A stretch of 64,000 nt of DNA from an uncultured Clostridia bacterium. Its GTDB lineage: Bacteria > Bacillota > Clostridia > Christensenellales > Borkfalkiaceae. The translations under genes and the position numbers were made by a program. Of the stretch, positions 44,870 to 52,758 are shown piece by piece. The notes under the pieces are model-generated. The model ran no database searches and was not told the DNA's origin. It was given only the letters and a program-made list of their open reading frames with translations. Each line of letters opens with the position of its first letter. The first letter of the stretch is position 1. The stretch lies in NCBI GenBank assembly GCA_944338165.1, contig CALVLN010000001.1, positions 248,001 to 312,000 on the forward strand, written 5' to 3'.

Positions 44870-46453
44870 TCATCTGGCGCTGTCGCCGTAGTTGGAGAGC
44901 ACGCGGGCGGAAGGGTCCGCGACGTCGCAGCCCTCCCATTCGCGGTTGGGCATCCAGAACCCGGCGACCATTTCCGCCTGCCCGGGATAATACCGTTCAA
45001 AGATCTCGCGGTAAAGGAGGCTCTCCTTTGTGAACGGCTTTGCGTGATAGGCGTACCGTTCGGCGCGGAGCTGCCAGTCGTCGCCGTAGCGCGCCTCCGC
45101 ATACGCCTTGAGATCGTCCACCATGGAATGCCCGACGGCATCGGAAAAAGCGGCTTTCTCGCGGTACAGGATGTCATGCGGCAGCAGGTCGCCCTCAAAG
45201 GCGCGCCGCAGCAGATATTTGCCCTTGCCGTAGCGGTTGAGCTTGTATTCGGGGTCGACCGACATGACGTACTCCGCAAAGTCGAGATCGCCGAACGGCA
45301 CGCGCGCCTCCATGGAATGCACGGAGATACAGCGGTCGGCGCGCAGCACGTCGTACATGTGCAGTTCGCGCACCCGCTTGACGGCCTCCGCCTGGAATGC
45401 GGCGGCGGAAGGCGCAAAGTCGGTATATTTATAGCCGAACAACTCGTCGGAGATCTCGCCCGTCAGCAGGACGCGCACGTCCGTCGTCTCGTGGATCTTT
45501 TTGCAGAGCAGGTACATCCCCATGCTCGCGCGGACGGTCGTGATATCGTACGTCGCGAGGGCGCGGATGACCTCCTCCAGCGAAGAGAGCACTTCCTCCC
45601 GCGTCATGGTCACCTCGGTATGATCGCTGCCGATGTAAGAGGCGACCTCGCGGGCATATTTTAAGTCGATGGCGTCCCCCTCCATGCCGATCGCGAAGGT
45701 GCGGATGGGCTTTTTGAGCAGCGACGCCCCCACCGCGCAGACGAGCGAGGAATCCAACCCGCCGGAAAGCAGAAACCCGAGCGGCGCGTCCGCGTCCAGA
45801 CGCTTGCGGATGCCCGCCACGAGCTTTTCCCGGATGTTGCGGCAGATCTCGTCCATGCCCCCCTCGGCGCGCCCTTTCGGCTGCGTCACGTCGCGGTAAC
45901 GCACAAACTTCCCGCCGCGGTAGTAATGCCCGGGAGGGAACGGCATGACCTTGCCTTTGACGATGGGAACGAGGTTCTTGGGTTCGCTGGCAAAACAGAT
46001 GCTCCCGTCGGGGGCATGTCCGAAGTAAAGCGGGCGGATGCCGATGGGATCGCGCGCGGCGATATATTCCTTTTTTGCCCCGTCGTATATGACGCAGGCA
46101 AACTCCGCATCCAGCCGCGCGAACATGTCCGTGCCGTACAGTTCATACAAGGGCAGGAGCAGCTCGCAGTCGGAGGCGGAACGGAAGACGTAGCCTTTCG
46201 CCTCGAGGCGGCGCCTGATCTCGCGGAAGCCGTACAGCTCTCCGTTGCAGACGCAGGCGTTGTTCCCGCGGAAAAAGGGCTGCATCCCCGCAGCCGAAAG
46301 CCCCATGATCGCGAGGCGGTGAAACCCGAGCACGCCCGTTTCCGTCTCCAGAAACTCGCTCATGTCCGGCCCGCGCGACACGGTGGCATAAAACGCTTTT
46401 TCCGCCTCCGCGAGCGGGATGCTCTTTCCCGTCAGACAAAAGATCGAACACAT
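44870..46453 (-). CDS. asnB: Asparagine synthetase (glutamine-hydrolysing)
   Basis: A 527-residue class B asparagine synthetase. After Met removal the N-terminal Cys2 is the glutaminase nucleophile (MCSIFCLTG). The glutaminase domain spans about residues 2-190. The synthetase domain carries the pyrophosphate loop LSGGLDSS near residue 232 and the downstream LLTGEISDELFGY. The start at 46453 is the only one giving the N-terminal cysteine. The gene is preceded by a T-box leader with an asparagine specifier, so it should be induced when tRNA-Asn is uncharged. Confidence 0.96.
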   Translation of the reverse strand: MCSIFCLTGKSIPLAEAEKAFYATVSRGPDMSEFLETETGVLGFHRLAIMGLSAAGMQPFFRGNNACVCNGELYGFREIRRRLEAKGYVFRSASDCELLLPLYELYGTDMFARLDAEFACVIYDGAKKEYIAARDPIGIRPLYFGHAPDGSICFASEPKNLVPIVKGKVMPFPPGHYYRGGKFVRYRDVTQPKGRAEGGMDEICRNIREKLVAGIRKRLDADAPLGFLLSGGLDSSLVCAVGASLLKKPIRTFAIGMEGDAIDLKYAREVASYIGSDHTEVTMTREEVLSSLEEVIRALATYDITTVRASMGMYLLCKKIHETTDVRVLLTGEISDELFGYKYTDFAPSAAAFQAEAVKRVRELHMYDVLRADRCISVHSMEARVPFGDLDFAEYVMSVDPEYKLNRYGKGKYLLRRAFEGDLLPHDILYREKAAFSDAVGHSMVDDLKAYAEARYGDDWQLRAERYAYHAKPFTKESLLYREIFERYYPGQAEMVAGFWMPNREWEGCDVADPSARVLSNYGDSAR

Positions 46454-46474
46454 GACACTCTCCTTCCCCGCGGA

Positions 46475-46755
46475 CGGCGGCGGGCGCAAACCATAGAAAA
46501 ACGGCGTTCCGTCCCTGTCGTTTAGGACGGATCGCCGATCCGCGGTGCCACCTAACTTACCGCATCGCTGCGGTCCCTCATGCCCTCAGAAAAGGGCTGC
46601 CCCGATCACGCAGGGCGCGCGGCTCCCCTACTTGGTTTCCCGTTGGGTTTGCAGCTCGGGAGCGTTTTTCCGGCGCGGCGCCTGCGGGGTTCCCACTGCC
46701 TCCCGCTCACTGAACAAGGCGGAGCGCGCTTTACTCTTCTCCGTCATCGCTTTGG
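46475..46755 (-). promoter_or_regulatory. T-box leader of asnB, asparagine-specific
   Basis: On the minus strand a stem I region is followed by the T-box core AGGTGGCACCGCGG (46540-46553) and an intrinsic terminator (GGCGATCCGTCC paired with GGGACGGAACGCC, then five T, near 46497-46535). An AAC triplet at 46664-46666 stands just before CTCCCGAG, the same place where the ileS leader has AUC. The UGGC bulge (46547-46550) would pair with the G73-CCA end of tRNA-Asn. The leader fills most of the gene-free stretch 46454-46846. Confidence 0.9.
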
Positions 46756-46758
46756 GCC

Positions 46759-46787
46759 ATTATACTTTATTTTTTTATATTTGTCAA
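46759..46787 (-). promoter_or_regulatory. Perfect sigma-A promoter of the asnB leader
   Basis: Minus strand TTGACA (46782-46787), 17 bases, TATAAT (46759-46764). Transcription should start near 46752. Confidence 0.92.
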
Positions 46788-46846
46788 GGGAATTATGCAA
46801 CTTTCGGCAATTTTTATAAAATTATACGAAAAGTATTCAAACCCGC

Positions 46847-47548
46847 TCAGTCCGGGAAAAAATCTGCGCGGTCCAGCCCGCGGCGGAGTTTTTCGAGGGC
46901 GCGTTTTTCGATGCGCGAAACGTAGGAGCGGGAAATGTGCAGCCGTGCGGCAACTTCGCGCTGGGGAAGCGGCGGTCCGCCCGCAAGCGCGTAGCGCAGG
47001 CAGACGATCTCCAGCTCCCTGCCGCTGAGGATGGCGCGGATGGCGGAAAGGAATTTTTCCTGCATGAGATCGTGCTCCACGCTGCCGAATACCTTATCCT
47101 CCTTTTCAAAGAGGAGATCCATGAGCGTGAGCTCGTTGCCGTCTTTGTCCGTGCCGACGGGATCGGAAAGCGAGACGTTGGCGCGGTGTTTTTTTCCGGC
47201 GCGGATGAGCATGAGGATCTCGTTCTCGATGCAGCGCGCCGTGTACGTTGCAAGGCGCGTCCCGCGCCCCGGCTCGTACGTATTGATGGCCTTGATGAGC
47301 CCGATGCTTCCCACGGAGATCATGTCGTCCGTCTCTGCCGCCCCGCTGTATTTTTTGACGATGTGCGCCACCAGCCGCATATTGTGCCGCACGAGCGTAT
47401 CCTTGGCCTTGCGGTCTCCCGCACGCGCGCGGGAAAGGCAGTCTTCCTCCTCCTCTTGGGAGAGCGGCCTGGGGAACGAACTCCCGTCGCGGAACGAACC
47501 CGTAAAAAAGAACAGCCGCCCCAAAATGGCATAAAACAATTCGATCAT
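46847..47548 (-). CDS. sigK: Sporulation sigma factor, sigma-K type
   Basis: A 233-residue sigma factor matching the late mother-cell sigma-K. It has a short hydrophobic pro-sequence-like N-terminus (MIELFYAILGRLFFFTG), then FPRPLSQEEEEDCL, region 2 with HNMRLVAHIVKKY and LATYTARCIENEIL, and region 4 with ISRSYVSRIEKRALEKL. The gene is uninterrupted: no skin-type insertion is seen. A sigma-E-like -10 box (CATACAAT) lies upstream at 47582. It suggests that the organism or its recent ancestors sporulate. Confidence 0.93.
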   Translation of the reverse strand: MIELFYAILGRLFFFTGSFRDGSSFPRPLSQEEEEDCLSRARAGDRKAKDTLVRHNMRLVAHIVKKYSGAAETDDMISVGSIGLIKAINTYEPGRGTRLATYTARCIENEILMLIRAGKKHRANVSLSDPVGTDKDGNELTLMDLLFEKEDKVFGSVEHDLMQEKFLSAIRAILSGRELEIVCLRYALAGGPPLPQREVAARLHISRSYVSRIEKRALEKLRRGLDRADFFPD

Positions 47549-47581
47549 ATCTCTCCTCCCGCGCCGGATCGCGTACGCCTT

Positions 47582-47611
47582 ATTGTATGATGCGCCCGCT
47601 TTGTCCTATTC
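47582..47611 (-). promoter_or_regulatory. Candidate sigma-E-type promoter of sigK
   Basis: Minus strand GAATAGG (47605-47611), about 15 bases, then CATACAAT (47582-47589). This -10 matches the sigma-E consensus; in Bacillus, sigK is first transcribed by sigma-E. The sequence CATACAATA also fits a sigma-K -10. Confidence 0.6.
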
Positions 47612-47619
47612 GTTCCGGA

Positions 47620-47650
47620 AAAAGAGAAAACCGCCCCGAAAACGGGGCGG
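47620..47650 (-). terminator. Terminator of RNase P RNA
   Basis: Stem CCGCCCCG/CGGGGCGG with a four-base loop (47631-47650), followed on the minus strand by TTTTCTCTTTTT. Confidence 0.9.
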
Positions 47651-47666
47651 CGGCACTGCCAAAAGG

Positions 47667-48012
47667 CTCCGAGCCGGCCTGTAAGCCGGGTTCTGTCGTG
47701 TACGGTCATTTATCTACGCCCGCCGTCGCCGACGGGCTCCAGCGTTATTCACGGCTCTGTTCGGACGGGCAGCCCTATGGAAACAGAGCCCAAACTTGCA
47801 TCGGACGGGGTTTACATGGCACGGGGCGTTACCGTCCCGTCGGTGAGCTCTTACCTCGCCGTTCCACCCTTACCGCTTGCGCGGCGGTATATTTCTGTTG
47901 CACTTTCCTTAAAGTCGCCTTCACCTGACGTTATCAGGCGTCCTGCCCTGCGATGCCCGGACTTTCCTCATCGCGCATCAAAGCGCGCCGCGACCGTATG
48001 ACCGACTCGGAG
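47667..48012 (-). ncRNA. rnpB: RNase P RNA (bacterial class A)
   Basis: The catalytic RNA that cuts 5' leaders from pre-tRNAs. The ends form a 13-bp P1 helix: CUCCGAGUCGGUC at the 5' end (48000-48012) with GGCCGGCUCGGAG at the 3' end (47667-47679). Universally conserved parts are present: GAGGAAAGUCCGGGC near the 5' side, AACAGAAAUAUACCGCC in the middle, and ACAGAACCCGGCUUA near the 3' end. About 346 nt. Class A is judged from the overall layout, not a full fold. It accounts for the gap between sigK and pyk. Confidence 0.96.
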
Positions 48013-48019
48013 TATAAAC

Positions 48020-48025
48020 ATTATA
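48020..48025 (-). promoter_or_regulatory. -10 box of rnpB
   Basis: TATAAT on the minus strand, 7 bases before the predicted 5' end of RNase P RNA. The matching -35 box is weak. Confidence 0.65.
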
Positions 48026-48046
48026 GCACAAACTTCTGCAAAATGC

Positions 48047-48075
48047 TTGTCTTTTTGCAGACAATCTTGTAAAAT
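48047..48075 (+). promoter_or_regulatory. Sigma-A promoter of pyk, with inverted repeat
   Basis: TTGTCT (48047-48052), 17 bases, TAAAAT (48070-48075). The -35 box is one half of a perfect inverted repeat TTGTCT/AGACAA (48047-48064), in the space shared with the divergent rnpB promoter. Confidence 0.75.
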
Positions 48076-48105
48076 ATTACGTGGAGTTTGAATAAGGAGA
48101 ACGAT

Positions 48106-49518
48106 ATGAAAAAGACGAAGATCGTATGCACCCTCGGGCCCGCTTCGGAAACGGAAGAAGTTATTTCCGCCATGGCAGACGCGGGCATGAACGTCGCGCG
48201 CATCAACTTTTCACACGGCACACACGAAGAACACGCCAAAAAGATCGCAGTCGTCAAAAAAGTACGCGAAAAGAAGCAGATCCCCCTCCCCGTCATGCTG
48301 GACACCAAAGGGCCTGAATTCCGCATCCGCACCTTCAAGGACGGCAAGATCAACCTGAAAGCGGGCGACACCTTTTCCTTCACCCCCGACGAGATCGAGG
48401 GCGACCAGAACAAAGTTTCCGTATCCTACAAGGGCATCTGCGACGAGATGTTCCCCGGCGACAAGATCCTGCTCAACAACGGGCTGATGATCTTTGAAGT
48501 GACCGAAGTCAAAAAACCTTACGTCATCTGCAAGGTGCTCGTCGGCGGAGAGCTCTCCAACCGCAAGAGCATGTTTTTCCCCGAAAAGGAGCTCAAGCTC
48601 ACCTACCTTTCCGAACAGGACAAGAGCGACCTCCTGTTCGGCATCGAACAGGGCGTGGACTTTATCGCCTGCTCGTTCGTCTCCAAGGCGCAGGACATCC
48701 TCGACGTCCGCAACTTCCTGCACGAACACGGGTCTGACGACATCGACCTCATCGCCAAGATCGAAAACCGCGCGGGCGTCAACAACCTCGCCTCCATCCT
48801 GGAAGTTTCCGACGGCATCATGATCGGCCGCGGCGACATGGGCGTGGAGATCCCCTATGAGGAGCTGCCCGATATCCAGAAGCACATCATCAACGCCTGC
48901 CGCATCGCGGGCAAGCGCTGCATCACGGCGACGGAAATGCTGGAATCGATGATCAAAAACCCCCGCCCCACGCGTGCGGAGATCTCCGACGTCGCCAACG
49001 CCGTCTACGACGGTTCGAGCGCCATTATGCTCTCGGGCGAGACGGCGGCGGGCCTCTACCCCGTGCAGGCGGTAGCCGCCATGGCGCGCATCGCCATGCG
49101 TGCGGAGGCCAAGCAGCAGTTCATCCAGACCATCGACGAGGACGACTACCTCATCCGCGATCTGCCCGACGCGCTCTCGCACTCCGCGTGCACGCTCGCG
49201 CACGACATCCATGCCAAAGCGATCGTCGTGTGCACCCGTACGGGCGGTACGGCAAAAATGGTCTCCCGCTTCCGCCCCATGATCGATATCATCGGCATGA
49301 CCACCGACGCGCGTTCCTATCAGAAGCTGGCGCTCAGCTGGGGCGTTTACCCCATGATGAGCGAGGAATATCAGTCCGTCGACGTGCTCTTCCACTTTGC
49401 CAAGTGCGCGGCAAAAGAGAGCGGCCTCGTCAAAAAGGGCGATACCATCGTCATCACGGGCGGCACGCCCAACGGCAAGAGCGGCAATTCCAACCTCATC
49501 AACATCGAAACCATCTGA
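48106..49518 (+). CDS. pyk: Pyruvate kinase
   Basis: A 470-residue pyruvate kinase, last ATP-forming step of glycolysis. The N-terminal KKTKIVCTLGPAS, the K+/metal site region and the active-site segment KIENRAGVNNL with MIGRGDMGVEIP are present, as is the MLESMIKNPRPTRAE signature. It lacks the extra C-terminal PEP-utiliser domain seen in Bacillus. The ATG at 48106 follows AAGGAGA; a strong terminator follows the gene. Confidence 0.97.
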   Translation: MKKTKIVCTLGPASETEEVISAMADAGMNVARINFSHGTHEEHAKKIAVVKKVREKKQIPLPVMLDTKGPEFRIRTFKDGKINLKAGDTFSFTPDEIEGDQNKVSVSYKGICDEMFPGDKILLNNGLMIFEVTEVKKPYVICKVLVGGELSNRKSMFFPEKELKLTYLSEQDKSDLLFGIEQGVDFIACSFVSKAQDILDVRNFLHEHGSDDIDLIAKIENRAGVNNLASILEVSDGIMIGRGDMGVEIPYEELPDIQKHIINACRIAGKRCITATEMLESMIKNPRPTRAEISDVANAVYDGSSAIMLSGETAAGLYPVQAVAAMARIAMRAEAKQQFIQTIDEDDYLIRDLPDALSHSACTLAHDIHAKAIVVCTRTGGTAKMVSRFRPMIDIIGMTTDARSYQKLALSWGVYPMMSEEYQSVDVLFHFAKCAAKESGLVKKGDTIVITGGTPNGKSGNSNLINIETI

Positions 49519-49529
49519 ATGCGTACAAT

Positions 49530-49563
49530 AAGCGGGGCGCCCGAAGTTCGGGCGCCCCGCTTT
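49530..49563 (+). terminator. Terminator of pyk
   Basis: A 14-bp GC-rich stem (AGCGGGGCGCCCGA paired with TCGGGCGCCCCGCT) with a short loop, followed by TTTGCTTATT. Confidence 0.88.
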
Positions 49564-49577
49564 GCTTATTCCGTATT

Positions 49578-49884
49578 TTATTCCTTCGGCGGTTCTTCTT
49601 CGCCCGCGGCAGGCATGTCCGCAGGGTCGTCCGCGTCGGTTTCTGCCACGGCAGGCATGTCCGCCGCCTCCGGGGCAGGATCCTCTGCGTCCGTTTCCGA
49701 CGCCGCGGGAGGCAGCGTATCCGCATCGGCGCGGGGAGCGGATCTTGCGCACAGATCCTCATAAAACGCCGCGCGCGCCGCTGCCGCAGATGAGCGTAAA
49801 GATGAGCATGTACAGGGCGCACATCCCCCAGTTGCCGCGCAGCTTTTCCCACGCAAAATGACGAAACTCCCGTGCACGAACCAT
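49578..49884 (-). pseudogene. Broken DUF975-type membrane-protein gene with internal deletion
   Basis: An ATG at 49884, after the strong site AAGGGGGTC, opens a 41-codon frame ending at 49759. It encodes REFRHFAWEKLRGNWGM followed by CALYMLIFTLICG, the start of a DUF975 membrane protein with its first membrane segment. Directly after, in another frame, the sequence reads RAAFYEDLCARSAPR and an acidic, repetitive C-terminal tail (DADDPADMPAAGEEEPPKE) to a stop at 49578. FYEDL is typical of the C-terminal end of DUF975 proteins. About 150-200 central residues are missing, so this is a deletion pseudogene or a local assembly error. Confidence 0.7.
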
Positions 49885-49971
49885 ATCTGTGACCCCCTTC
49901 GTTATCGGAACGATTCAAGTATATCATACCCCCCGGCTGTCAAGGGGATCGCGAAGAATTATTGCAGATCG

Positions 49972-50628
49972 TTACAATTCCGCCGCGGTAAGCGCTTCCC
50001 GCATCTTCTGCACGGCCTCCGACCTGCCGCTGCAATTCATCTTCTCATAAATGGCGGAAATGTAATTGCGGGAAGTCCCGTCGGAAAGTTTGAGCGCCGA
50101 GGCGATCTGTTTGTTGGTGAAGCCTTCGTACAGCATGAGGGCGATCTCCACCTCGCGGTCGGAAAAGCCGAATTTACGCTTTAACCGGATCTCGCGGTCG
50201 TTGGAGACGAGCTTGGCGGCGTCCGCGATGCGCCGCGCGATCTTGGCGGGCAGGATGGTATCCCCCGCGTAGGCGTTGCGGATGGCGTCGATGAGGGCGG
50301 AAGACGAAGTATCTTTGAGCAGATACCCGCTGGCGCCGTTGTTGATGGCGTTGAGGATATAATCGCTGTCGTCAAAGGTGGTCAGCACGAGGACTTTGGT
50401 CTCGGGGCGGCGGCGCTTGATCTCCTGCGTGGCGACGACGCCGTTCATGTTCGGCATGCGGATGTCCATCAGCACCACGTCGGGGGAAAGTTCCTCCGCC
50501 TTTTTTACCGCCTCCGCGCCGTCCGCGGCGATGCCGACGACTTCCAGTTCCGGGCAGGAGGAGAGCACGCTCCTGATGCCGTCCGCCAAGATCGCCTGAT
50601 CGTCGGCGATGAGTACTTTGATCTTCAT
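49972..50628 (-). CDS. NarL/LuxR-type response regulator
   Basis: A 218-residue two-component regulator. The receiver domain (about 1-120) has the acidic pair DD, the phospho-acceptor aspartate in LMDIRMPNMNG, and the conserved lysine in LLKDTSS. A C-terminal LuxR helix-turn-helix (about 150-212, with FSDREVEIALMLYEGFTNKQIA) binds DNA. The kinase gene lies 15 bases upstream in the same unit. The signal and target genes are unknown. Confidence 0.94.
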   Translation of the reverse strand: MKIKVLIADDQAILADGIRSVLSSCPELEVVGIAADGAEAVKKAEELSPDVVLMDIRMPNMNGVVATQEIKRRRPETKVLVLTTFDDSDYILNAINNGASGYLLKDTSSSALIDAIRNAYAGDTILPAKIARRIADAAKLVSNDREIRLKRKFGFSDREVEIALMLYEGFTNKQIASALKLSDGTSRNYISAIYEKMNCSGRSEAVQKMREALTAAEL

Positions 50629-50643
50629 GAATGCCTCCTTGTA

Positions 50644-51867
50644 TCAGCTTTCTTTGTCTGCGGGGAGCGTGAGATGGATCTCGAACCCCTCCCCTTCTTC
50701 CGTTTCAAACCAGACGGTGCCGCCCAGGCTCTCTGCCCTGCGGTGCATCCCCTTGAGGCCGAACCCCTCGCGCAAGGCGGAAAGATCCATGCCGCGGCCG
50801 TTGTCCGAGAGCAGAAAGCGGATGACGTCCCCTTCCCGCTTGAGTTCAAAATAAAATGCCGTGGCGCCGCCATGGCGCAGCCCGTTGGAGATGCCCTCCT
50901 TGAGCGTATTGCAGAGGAAGCGCCGCTTGGCGTCGCACAGCGTCACGTCGTCGACGTCGCTGCGGATGACGATGCCCGTCCCGTCCGTCGAATCGTGCAA
51001 GATGGAGAGAAGGTCGTCGCGCAGCGTGGAGTGCTCGTCGATGCCGGAAAGCAGATGCACCGACTCGCGCAGCTCCTCCAGCGCGTGCTTGGCCTGCAGG
51101 TTGGCGGCGGCGATGCGTTTTTTCGCCTCCTCCGGGTCCCTGTCGAGCACGAGTTTGGCGGCCTCCGTCTGCATGATGACGGTGGTGATGGAATGCCCCG
51201 CCGTATCGTGGATGTCCTTGGCGATGCGCTGGCGCTCTTCGAGCGCGGTGATCTCCTGCAGCTCGCGGTTTGCGCGGCGCAGCTTTTCGTTGCTCTCGTT
51301 GAGCTCGTTTAAAGCGGCGGCGATCTCGCGGTTCTTATGCATGATCTGCAATACGAAATTGAAGATGAAGAAGTGCATCGTCAGCAGCAGCAGGTCGTTG
51401 ACGGCGTTGACGATGGTGGTGACGATGTCGATGCGCGCCCCTTTCAGGGCGCTTGAAACCATGAGCACGACGAGGAAGAGGATGGTCTCGCAGATGAACA
51501 TGGCGACCGCGCCGCCCAGCTTTGGCTGACTCAGATAAAACTCCGAGAGGATGATCATGTACAGCGTGGAAATGAGATTGCCGTCGGAAAAATAAGTGAG
51601 CAGCAGCAGACAGACGGTATCGAGCACGTAACAGACGATCTTCTTCCCGTACGAATTGAGCGCCCAGAACTTGACGGCATTCTCCACCACGAGCACGCCG
51701 CCGACGGGCACGATCCACAGCGCGTTCTCGGGATTGTTCGCCATCAGCGTGGCCGTGACGGCGATGAGCAGGACGAACACGATGGTCTTGCCGTAGGAAG
51801 CGAGAAACTTCTGCAGATCGAATTTTTTTCTTTCCCCGCCGAGGGGAGACTTATCCTGCCCTTTCAT
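50644..51867 (-). CDS. Sensor histidine kinase, DesK/LiaS type (HisKA_3)
   Basis: A 407-residue membrane kinase with five or six N-terminal membrane segments (about 27-175). A coiled linker (ALNELNESNEKLRRANRE) follows. The dimerisation/phospho-acceptor domain has the histidine in ERQRIAKDIHDTAGHS, and a GHKL ATPase domain has LKEGISNGLRHG and the G-box DNGRG. There is no large extracellular loop, which suggests that it senses events in the membrane. The start overlaps radC by four bases. Confidence 0.93.
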   Translation of the reverse strand: MKGQDKSPLGGERKKFDLQKFLASYGKTIVFVLLIAVTATLMANNPENALWIVPVGGVLVVENAVKFWALNSYGKKIVCYVLDTVCLLLLTYFSDGNLISTLYMIILSEFYLSQPKLGGAVAMFICETILFLVVLMVSSALKGARIDIVTTIVNAVNDLLLLTMHFFIFNFVLQIMHKNREIAAALNELNESNEKLRRANRELQEITALEERQRIAKDIHDTAGHSITTVIMQTEAAKLVLDRDPEEAKKRIAAANLQAKHALEELRESVHLLSGIDEHSTLRDDLLSILHDSTDGTGIVIRSDVDDVTLCDAKRRFLCNTLKEGISNGLRHGGATAFYFELKREGDVIRFLLSDNGRGMDLSALREGFGLKGMHRRAESLGGTVWFETEEGEGFEIHLTLPADKES

Positions 51868-52577
51868 CCGCGGCCGCCTCCGAGCATCGTCCTTACGTTG
51901 AAGCTGTCCTTGATCTGCTGCAATTTGCCCGACCGGAAATAGCTGTAGATCCCGTTGTTGCCGAATATGAGATGATCGTAAAATCTGACGTTGTTGATGG
52001 AACAGATCATCTGTACCTGCGCCGTGAACGAATCGTCCTCGCGCGAGGGCTCGTTGGCGGTGCCGACGTGGTTGTGTGCGACGACGAGCGCAAAGGGACG
52101 GTAGGTGACGAGAAATTTGCTCACGTCCTCGGGCGCGACGCGCACGAAATCACGATCGCCGCTTGTAAAACGCTTGCTCGCCTTCAGCCGCTTGTTGGCG
52201 TCCAGCCCGTACAGCTCCACCGCCTCATAGAGGAGCCCGCCGAACCGGGCGGCGAGAAATTCCCGCAGGCTTTCCACGCTGAAAATGGCGGGCACGGGGG
52301 ATGCGCCGAATCTGACGCGCTGATAAAAGACGGCGATGCATTTGAGATATGCCGCCGTGGATGCGCCCACGCCCTTCACCTTGCTCAGCTCGTCCAGCCC
52401 CGCGCGGAACACGCCGTCGATGCCGCCGAACGTATCGAGAAGCGCATGGGCGATCTCGTTGGTATTCTTGCGCGGGATGGCATTGTAAAGCAGGATCTCC
52501 AGAAGTTCGTGCTCCTGCAATCCGTCCGCATCCTTTTCAAGCCGCTCGAGCATGCGTTTTCTGTGTCCTTCGTGCAT
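51864..52577 (-). CDS. radC: RadC-family JAB/MPN protein
   Basis: A 237-residue RadC-like protein. The N-terminal helix-hairpin-helix part (KVKGVGASTAAYL) is followed by a JAMM metalloprotease-like domain with AHNHVGTANEPSREDD. The spacing between H-x-H and S-x-x-D is slightly longer than usual. Despite its old name, the role of RadC in repair is not established. The start at 52577 has GGGAG upstream; the long upstream frame is not coding. Genes downstream encode the two-component system. Confidence 0.9.
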   Translation of the reverse strand: MHEGHRKRMLERLEKDADGLQEHELLEILLYNAIPRKNTNEIAHALLDTFGGIDGVFRAGLDELSKVKGVGASTAAYLKCIAVFYQRVRFGASPVPAIFSVESLREFLAARFGGLLYEAVELYGLDANKRLKASKRFTSGDRDFVRVAPEDVSKFLVTYRPFALVVAHNHVGTANEPSREDDSFTAQVQMICSINNVRFYDHLIFGNNGIYSYFRSGKLQQIKDSFNVRTMLGGGRG

Positions 52578-52616
52578 GACGCTCCCTCTTTTTTCAGAAA
52601 CCCGGTACTTGTCGTT

Positions 52617-52622
52617 ATTATA
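52617..52622 (-). promoter_or_regulatory. Extended -10 promoter of radC
   Basis: Minus strand TGCTATAAT, an extended -10; no convincing -35 box. The transcript would start about 32 bases before the radC ATG. Confidence 0.6.
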
Positions 52623-52707
52623 GCATATCCGCACACAAATTGCACGGAAATTGCGGTAAAATTCCCGTTTTTTTGCAAACGGCACCCGTTCGCCCCGCCG
52701 CCGCGCC

Positions 52708-52736
52708 TTGACAGGCGGCCGCGCTTGTGCTAAAAT
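52708..52736 (+). promoter_or_regulatory. Sigma-A promoter of the dipeptidase gene
   Basis: TTGACA (52708-52713), 17 bases, TAAAAT (52731-52736). Confidence 0.9.
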
Positions 52737-52758
52737 GACGGGGATACAGGAGACGACC

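Noticed and set aside
48211..49752. A 513-codon minus-strand open frame opposite pyk
   Set aside because: Shadow of a highly biased coding sequence; the plus strand encodes a complete pyruvate kinase with promoter and terminator.
49930..49971. TTGACA near a TATACT upstream of the DUF975 remnant
   Set aside because: The spacing is only 14 bases, too short for a normal sigma-A promoter.
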